7,986 nucleotides of DNA from an uncultured Eubacterium sp. (lineage in GTDB: Bacteria > Bacillota > Clostridia > Lachnospirales > Lachnospiraceae). The notes beneath the pieces are model-generated. The model searched no databases. It had not been told where the DNA came from and was given only the letters and a program-made list of their open reading frames with translations. Positions 5,954-7,986 of the stretch are shown piece by piece. How positions within the stretch are numbered: the stretch's first letter is position 1; the number at the start of each line of letters is the position of its first letter. The position numbers and the translations under genes were made by a program. The stretch lies in contig URAI01000102.1 in assembly GCA_900545725.1 (NCBI GenBank), forward strand, positions 1-7,986. The letters run 5' to 3'.

Positions 5954-6454
5954 TTATACAAAAGCAAATGATATCAGCTCTGCCATAAGTATAGCCGGAC
6001 TAAAATGAAATATATGAAGCCTTATATTATATTTATCCACATATACATTTTGCTGTAACATCTGCTGTTTTCTCTTAAACAGATACCTTATTAAAATTCC
6101 CCCTGCTCCTATAAACGTGCCTGCCACAAGTGATATTATAATAACCCGTATTATCAGCTTATATCCGATTACACATCCTATAGCACTTAACAGCTTGGCA
6201 TCTCCCGCTCCAATTCCCCTTACCAGAAACAGTCCAAAGGTTATTACAAACGAAATGCCTGCTCCCAGCATATAATCTGTAACATCATAACCTATGATAA
6301 GCCTTATAACTATAAGGATTACACCGGATATAAGAACTGTTATTGAAAGTGCATTGTTAATCTTATAGCTTTTAAAATCCAGTATTACTGCTGTTAAAGT
6401 TGCTGTAACTGCAATTAATACCTCACATAAAAATATTATTTTTTCAATATTCAT
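5954..6454 (-). CDS. tadV: A24-family prepilin peptidase (TadV/CpaA-like), 166 aa
   Basis: This membrane aspartyl protease should cleave Flp-type prepilins after the glycine of their leader. Both catalytic aspartates are present: Asp26 in DFKSYKINN, just after the first membrane helix, and Asp85 in the GAGD motif (GIGAGDAKLLSAIG). About six hydrophobic segments are visible (6-25, 36-56, 63-78, 88-97, 101-126, 151-166). The length is that of the short A24 peptidases dedicated to Tad loci, without the methyltransferase domain of PilD. I choose the ATG at 6454 because GGAGG (6460-6464) lies 5 nt upstream; the in-frame ATG at 6466 overlaps that site and has none of its own. It is the first gene of the operon and faces the DUF2508 gene across a 132-nt region. 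Confidence 0.93.
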   Translation of the reverse strand: MNIEKIIFLCEVLIAVTATLTAVILDFKSYKINNALSITVLISGVILIVIRLIIGYDVTDYMLGAGISFVITFGLFLVRGIGAGDAKLLSAIGCVIGYKLIIRVIIISLVAGTFIGAGGILIRYLFKRKQQMLQQNVYVDKYNIRLHIFHFSPAILMAELISFAFV

Positions 6455-6466
6455 TAATACCTCCAT

Positions 6467-6574
6467 TTATTTTTATTGTTTCTGTATAAAATTACCATTA
6501 TCCGACTATACTTAAAGTAACAATAATCTGTAAGATATAAAACGTATTAAATATTAATGGGAATTTGCCCGGAA
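6467..6574. promoter_or_regulatory. Divergent promoter region of the pilus operon and the DUF2508 gene
   Basis: An AT-rich intergenic stretch from which transcription must diverge. The best minus-strand candidate is TTACAG (6528-6533), 17 nt, then TATAGT (6505-6510). On the plus strand TATAAA (6536-6541) could be a -10, with a poor -35 (TTAAAG, 6512-6517). An 11-bp palindrome TACTTAAAGTA (6509-6519) overlaps the minus -10 and could be an operator. The -35 elements are weak, suggesting activator dependence or another sigma factor. Confidence 0.35.
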
Positions 6575-6586
6575 ATGGAGAATTGC

Positions 6587-6823
6587 ATGAGCAACCTTAA
6601 TCTGTTAAAAAAGAAAGAAAGCTGTCATAACAACGATACGAATATAAGATATCAGTATCTTATACAGGAAATTAATATGACTAAAAAAGCTCTTGCCGCA
6701 GCTTATTCCAACTTCGACAATGCCACAGACCCTGATCTGATTGACTGTTATATATATCAGGTCAATTCTGAACAGAAAAGATACAAATACCTTCTTCAGA
6801 AAGCTAAAGAAATGGGTTATTAA
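6587..6823 (+). CDS. DUF2508 (YaaL-like) family protein, 78 aa
   Basis: A small cytoplasmic protein of unknown function. The C-terminal half carries the family signature: a helix IQEINMTKKALAAAYSNFDN, the conserved DPDLID (48-53), then CYIYQVNSEQKRYKYLL. Both halves look helical, suggesting a short helical hairpin. Length (78 aa) fits the family. The ATG at 6587 is chosen because GGAG (6577-6580) lies 6 nt upstream; in-frame ATGs at 6575 and 6557 lack a comparable site. In Bacillus, yaaL lies near recR, but here it stands alone, divergent from the Tad operon, so that context is lost. No function can be assigned. Confidence 0.85.
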   Translation: MSNLNLLKKKESCHNNDTNIRYQYLIQEINMTKKALAAAYSNFDNATDPDLIDCYIYQVNSEQKRYKYLLQKAKEMGY

Positions 6824-6843
6824 TAATATATGTTGTATCCATT

Positions 6844-6864
6844 TAGTATATTATCACTATACTA
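6844..6864. repeat. Inverted repeat downstream of the DUF2508 gene
   Basis: TAGTATA (6844-6850) and TATACTA (6858-6864) form a perfect 7-bp inverted repeat with a 7-nt spacer, 20 nt after the stop codon. It is AT-only apart from one pair and lacks a T run, so it is a poor terminator; a protein-binding site is equally possible. Confidence 0.4.
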
Positions 6865-6911
6865 TTGTCTTGTCAATACTTTTTATACTATTAATATACT
6901 TAAGATGTAAT

Positions 6912-7022
6912 AAAAAACCGTGGATAATATAATGTACAGATGCATACCCTATAAAGCTGCCGTCAATCACTGACAGATTAGCTTTTACCATAGGTGTGCA
7001 CATATCACATATTATCCACGGT
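6912..7022 (-). terminator. Long multi-stem hairpin ending in a T tract, downstream of the aquaporin gene
   Basis: ACCGTGGATAATAT (6917-6930) pairs perfectly with ATATTATCCACGGT (7009-7022). Nested inside are 6941-6952 with 6990-7000 (one bulge), AAAGCT (6953-6958) with AGCTTT (6980-6985), and GTCA (6962-6965) with TGAC (6971-6974) capped by a 5-nt loop. On the minus strand the outer stem ends in TTTTTTA (6911-6917), so it should terminate aquaporin mRNA 22 nt after the stop codon. Ordinary terminators do not need 80 nt of folded interior, so a second role is possible. Confidence 0.75.
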
Positions 7023-7043
7023 CTGTCTGCTGCAATTTCTATC

Positions 7044-7934
7044 TTAATCTATTTCTTTTAACTCCACGGTTTCTACCGGAGCTCTAGAATCCTGTGATGC
7101 TTCTTTTATATCTATCTGTTCACCGGATTCTTCTGCCTGTGTCTTATCTGTTGTCTTTATTTCCACTTCTTCTGTCTGGGAATTTTCTGTTGTGCTCTTA
7201 CTTTTTGATTTTTTATCATATGTAAGAAGCATATATACTAATGCCGCAAGCACTCCCCCTGCAAGGGGAGCCACTATAAAAAGCCATACCTGTGAAAGAG
7301 GGGTTATGTCTCCTGCAACTGCCTTTGCCAACGCAGGGCCAAAGCTTCTCGCCGGATTGACACCCGTTCCTGTTAGTGTTATTCCAAATAAATGAACTGC
7401 CGCAAGTGACATTCCTATTACTACGCCTGCAATATTTTTATACTCTTTCTTTGCTGTAACTCCAAGTACTGTAATTACAAATATAAATGTCAATATAAGT
7501 TCTACAAGAAATGCACCCCATGTATTTATCTTTAAAAAGGCTGACTGTGAACCGTATCCATTAGTTCCAAGCCCGACAAGGTCATAACCATAGGTCTTAT
7601 ACTGGTCGATGGTGTCAGAACTTAAAGAGACTGATATTCCAAGCATGGCAAAGCCTGCTGCGACACCGCCTAACATCTGTGCTACTACATATCCCATAAA
7701 ATCAATTATATTCATTCTCCCTGATATAAGCATAGCAAGTGATACAGCAGGATTGATATGACATCCTGAAATATTTCCTATTGAATAGCACATTGCTGTC
7801 ACGACGAGTCCAAATATAAGTGCTATTCCTACCACACCAAGATAACCGGGATATCCCCCTGTAAATGATGCCGCTCCACACGCTGTAAACGTAAGTATGA
7901 ACGTACCTAAAAATTCCGCTAAATATTTTCTCAT
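7044..7934 (-). CDS. AqpZ-type aquaporin (MIP family) with a long charged C-terminal tail, 296 aa
   Basis: A six-helix membrane channel of the major intrinsic protein family. Both pore motifs are present: NPA at 61-63 (SGCHINPAVSLAM) and NPA-R at 193-196 (GTGVNPARSFGP). Residues aligning with the selectivity filter of E. coli AqpZ are Phe41, His181, Thr190 and Arg196. The His, and Ser rather than Asp after the Arg, point to a water channel and against a GlpF-type glycerol facilitator. The channel body ends near residue 238; about 57 polar, Glu/Lys/Thr-rich residues follow as a cytoplasmic tail. I choose the ATG at 7934: GGAG (7941-7944) lies 6 nt upstream and MRKYLAEFLGTF is the family-typical beginning. 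The frame runs open to the window edge, but that part encodes a leader hairpin. The large terminator at 6912-7022 follows. Confidence 0.93.
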   Translation of the reverse strand: MRKYLAEFLGTFILTFTACGAASFTGGYPGYLGVVGIALIFGLVVTAMCYSIGNISGCHINPAVSLAMLISGRMNIIDFMGYVVAQMLGGVAAGFAMLGISVSLSSDTIDQYKTYGYDLVGLGTNGYGSQSAFLKINTWGAFLVELILTFIFVITVLGVTAKKEYKNIAGVVIGMSLAAVHLFGITLTGTGVNPARSFGPALAKAVAGDITPLSQVWLFIVAPLAGGVLAALVYMLLTYDKKSKSKSTTENSQTEEVEIKTTDKTQAEESGEQIDIKEASQDSRAPVETVELKEID

Positions 7935-7944
7935 ATTAATCTCC

Positions 7945-7975
7945 ATTCCGCAGGCATTTCTAATGCCGGAGGAAT
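7945..7975 (-). promoter_or_regulatory. Leader hairpin abutting the aquaporin ribosome binding site
   Basis: Two 14-nt arms (7945-7958 and 7962-7975) pair at 12 positions around a 3-nt loop; the inner GGCATT/AATGCC stem and the outer ATTCC/GGAAT stem are perfect. The hairpin ends one base before the GGAG ribosome binding site (7941-7944). No T run follows on the minus strand, so it is not a terminator by itself. It may affect translation or mRNA stability, or be the 3' part of a longer leader outside the window. Confidence 0.5.
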
Positions 7976-7986
7976 CGCGAGCCAAA

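Noticed and set aside
6741..6932. 63-codon plus-strand frame overlapping the end of the DUF2508 gene
   Set aside because: It starts inside the conserved DPDLID region in another frame, has no ribosome binding site, and runs into the hairpin element.
6917..7022. Terminal inverted repeats of a MITE
   Set aside because: No target-site duplication is visible on either side, and the T tract fits a terminator; without further copies a mobile origin is not supported.
7935..7985. Seventeen extra in-frame residues at the start of the aquaporin
   Set aside because: The ribosome binding site at 7941-7944 lies inside that segment, and the DNA there forms a leader hairpin.
1..7986. CRISPR arrays, tRNA or rRNA genes, transposases and integrases
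   Set aside because: I saw no regularly spaced repeats, no cloverleaf or rRNA-like sequence, and no transposase or recombinase reading frame.

Overview
The window looks like chromosome from a low-GC Bacillota (Firmicutes), most likely a gut-type Lachnospiraceae or close clostridial relative. The reasons are the AT-rich composition, strong AGGAGG-type ribosome binding sites, a Gram-positive-style Tad/Flp pilus locus without a secretin, and a DUF2508 (YaaL-like) gene. The genus is inferred from protein flavour only.

Layout. (1) 1-870 holds a small accessory-looking module: an unrecognised acidic 131-residue protein (minus) and a divergent 78-residue XRE-type regulator (plus), sharing a 118-bp intergenic region with a good minus-strand promoter and two operator-like 18-mers. 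Hairpin terminators close both sides. (2) 871-1313 is poorly defined. It carries one small unrecognised minus-strand reading frame and an unusual cluster of ATACAC motifs. (3) 1314-6454 is a minus-strand operon of Tad (type IVb pilus) assembly genes, in transcription order: A24 prepilin peptidase, CpaE/TadZ-like protein with a ruined P-loop, TadA/CpaF ATPase, TadB-like and TadC-like membrane platform proteins, then a 48-codon Flp1-type pilin gene that breaks off in the middle of its hydrophobic helix. (4) 6587-6823 is a divergent plus-strand DUF2508 gene. (5) 6912-7022 is an elaborate 106-nt hairpin with a T tract on the minus strand. (6) 7044-7934 is a minus-strand AqpZ-type aquaporin with a long charged tail; its leader, at the window edge, contains a second hairpin.

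How the genes work together. The peptidase should cleave the Flp prepilin after Gly, TadA should power assembly, TadB/TadC should form the inner-membrane platform, and the CpaE-like protein probably positions the machine. The pilin is shortened, and the TadE/TadF-type minor pilins expected after it are absent, so the locus looks truncated at its 3' end next to the accessory module. The aquaporin and DUF2508 genes have no visible link to the pilus. I did not see a clearly new system. The best leads are the truncated Flp1 gene and locus end, the structured element at 6912-7022, and the XRE-controlled divergent pair.
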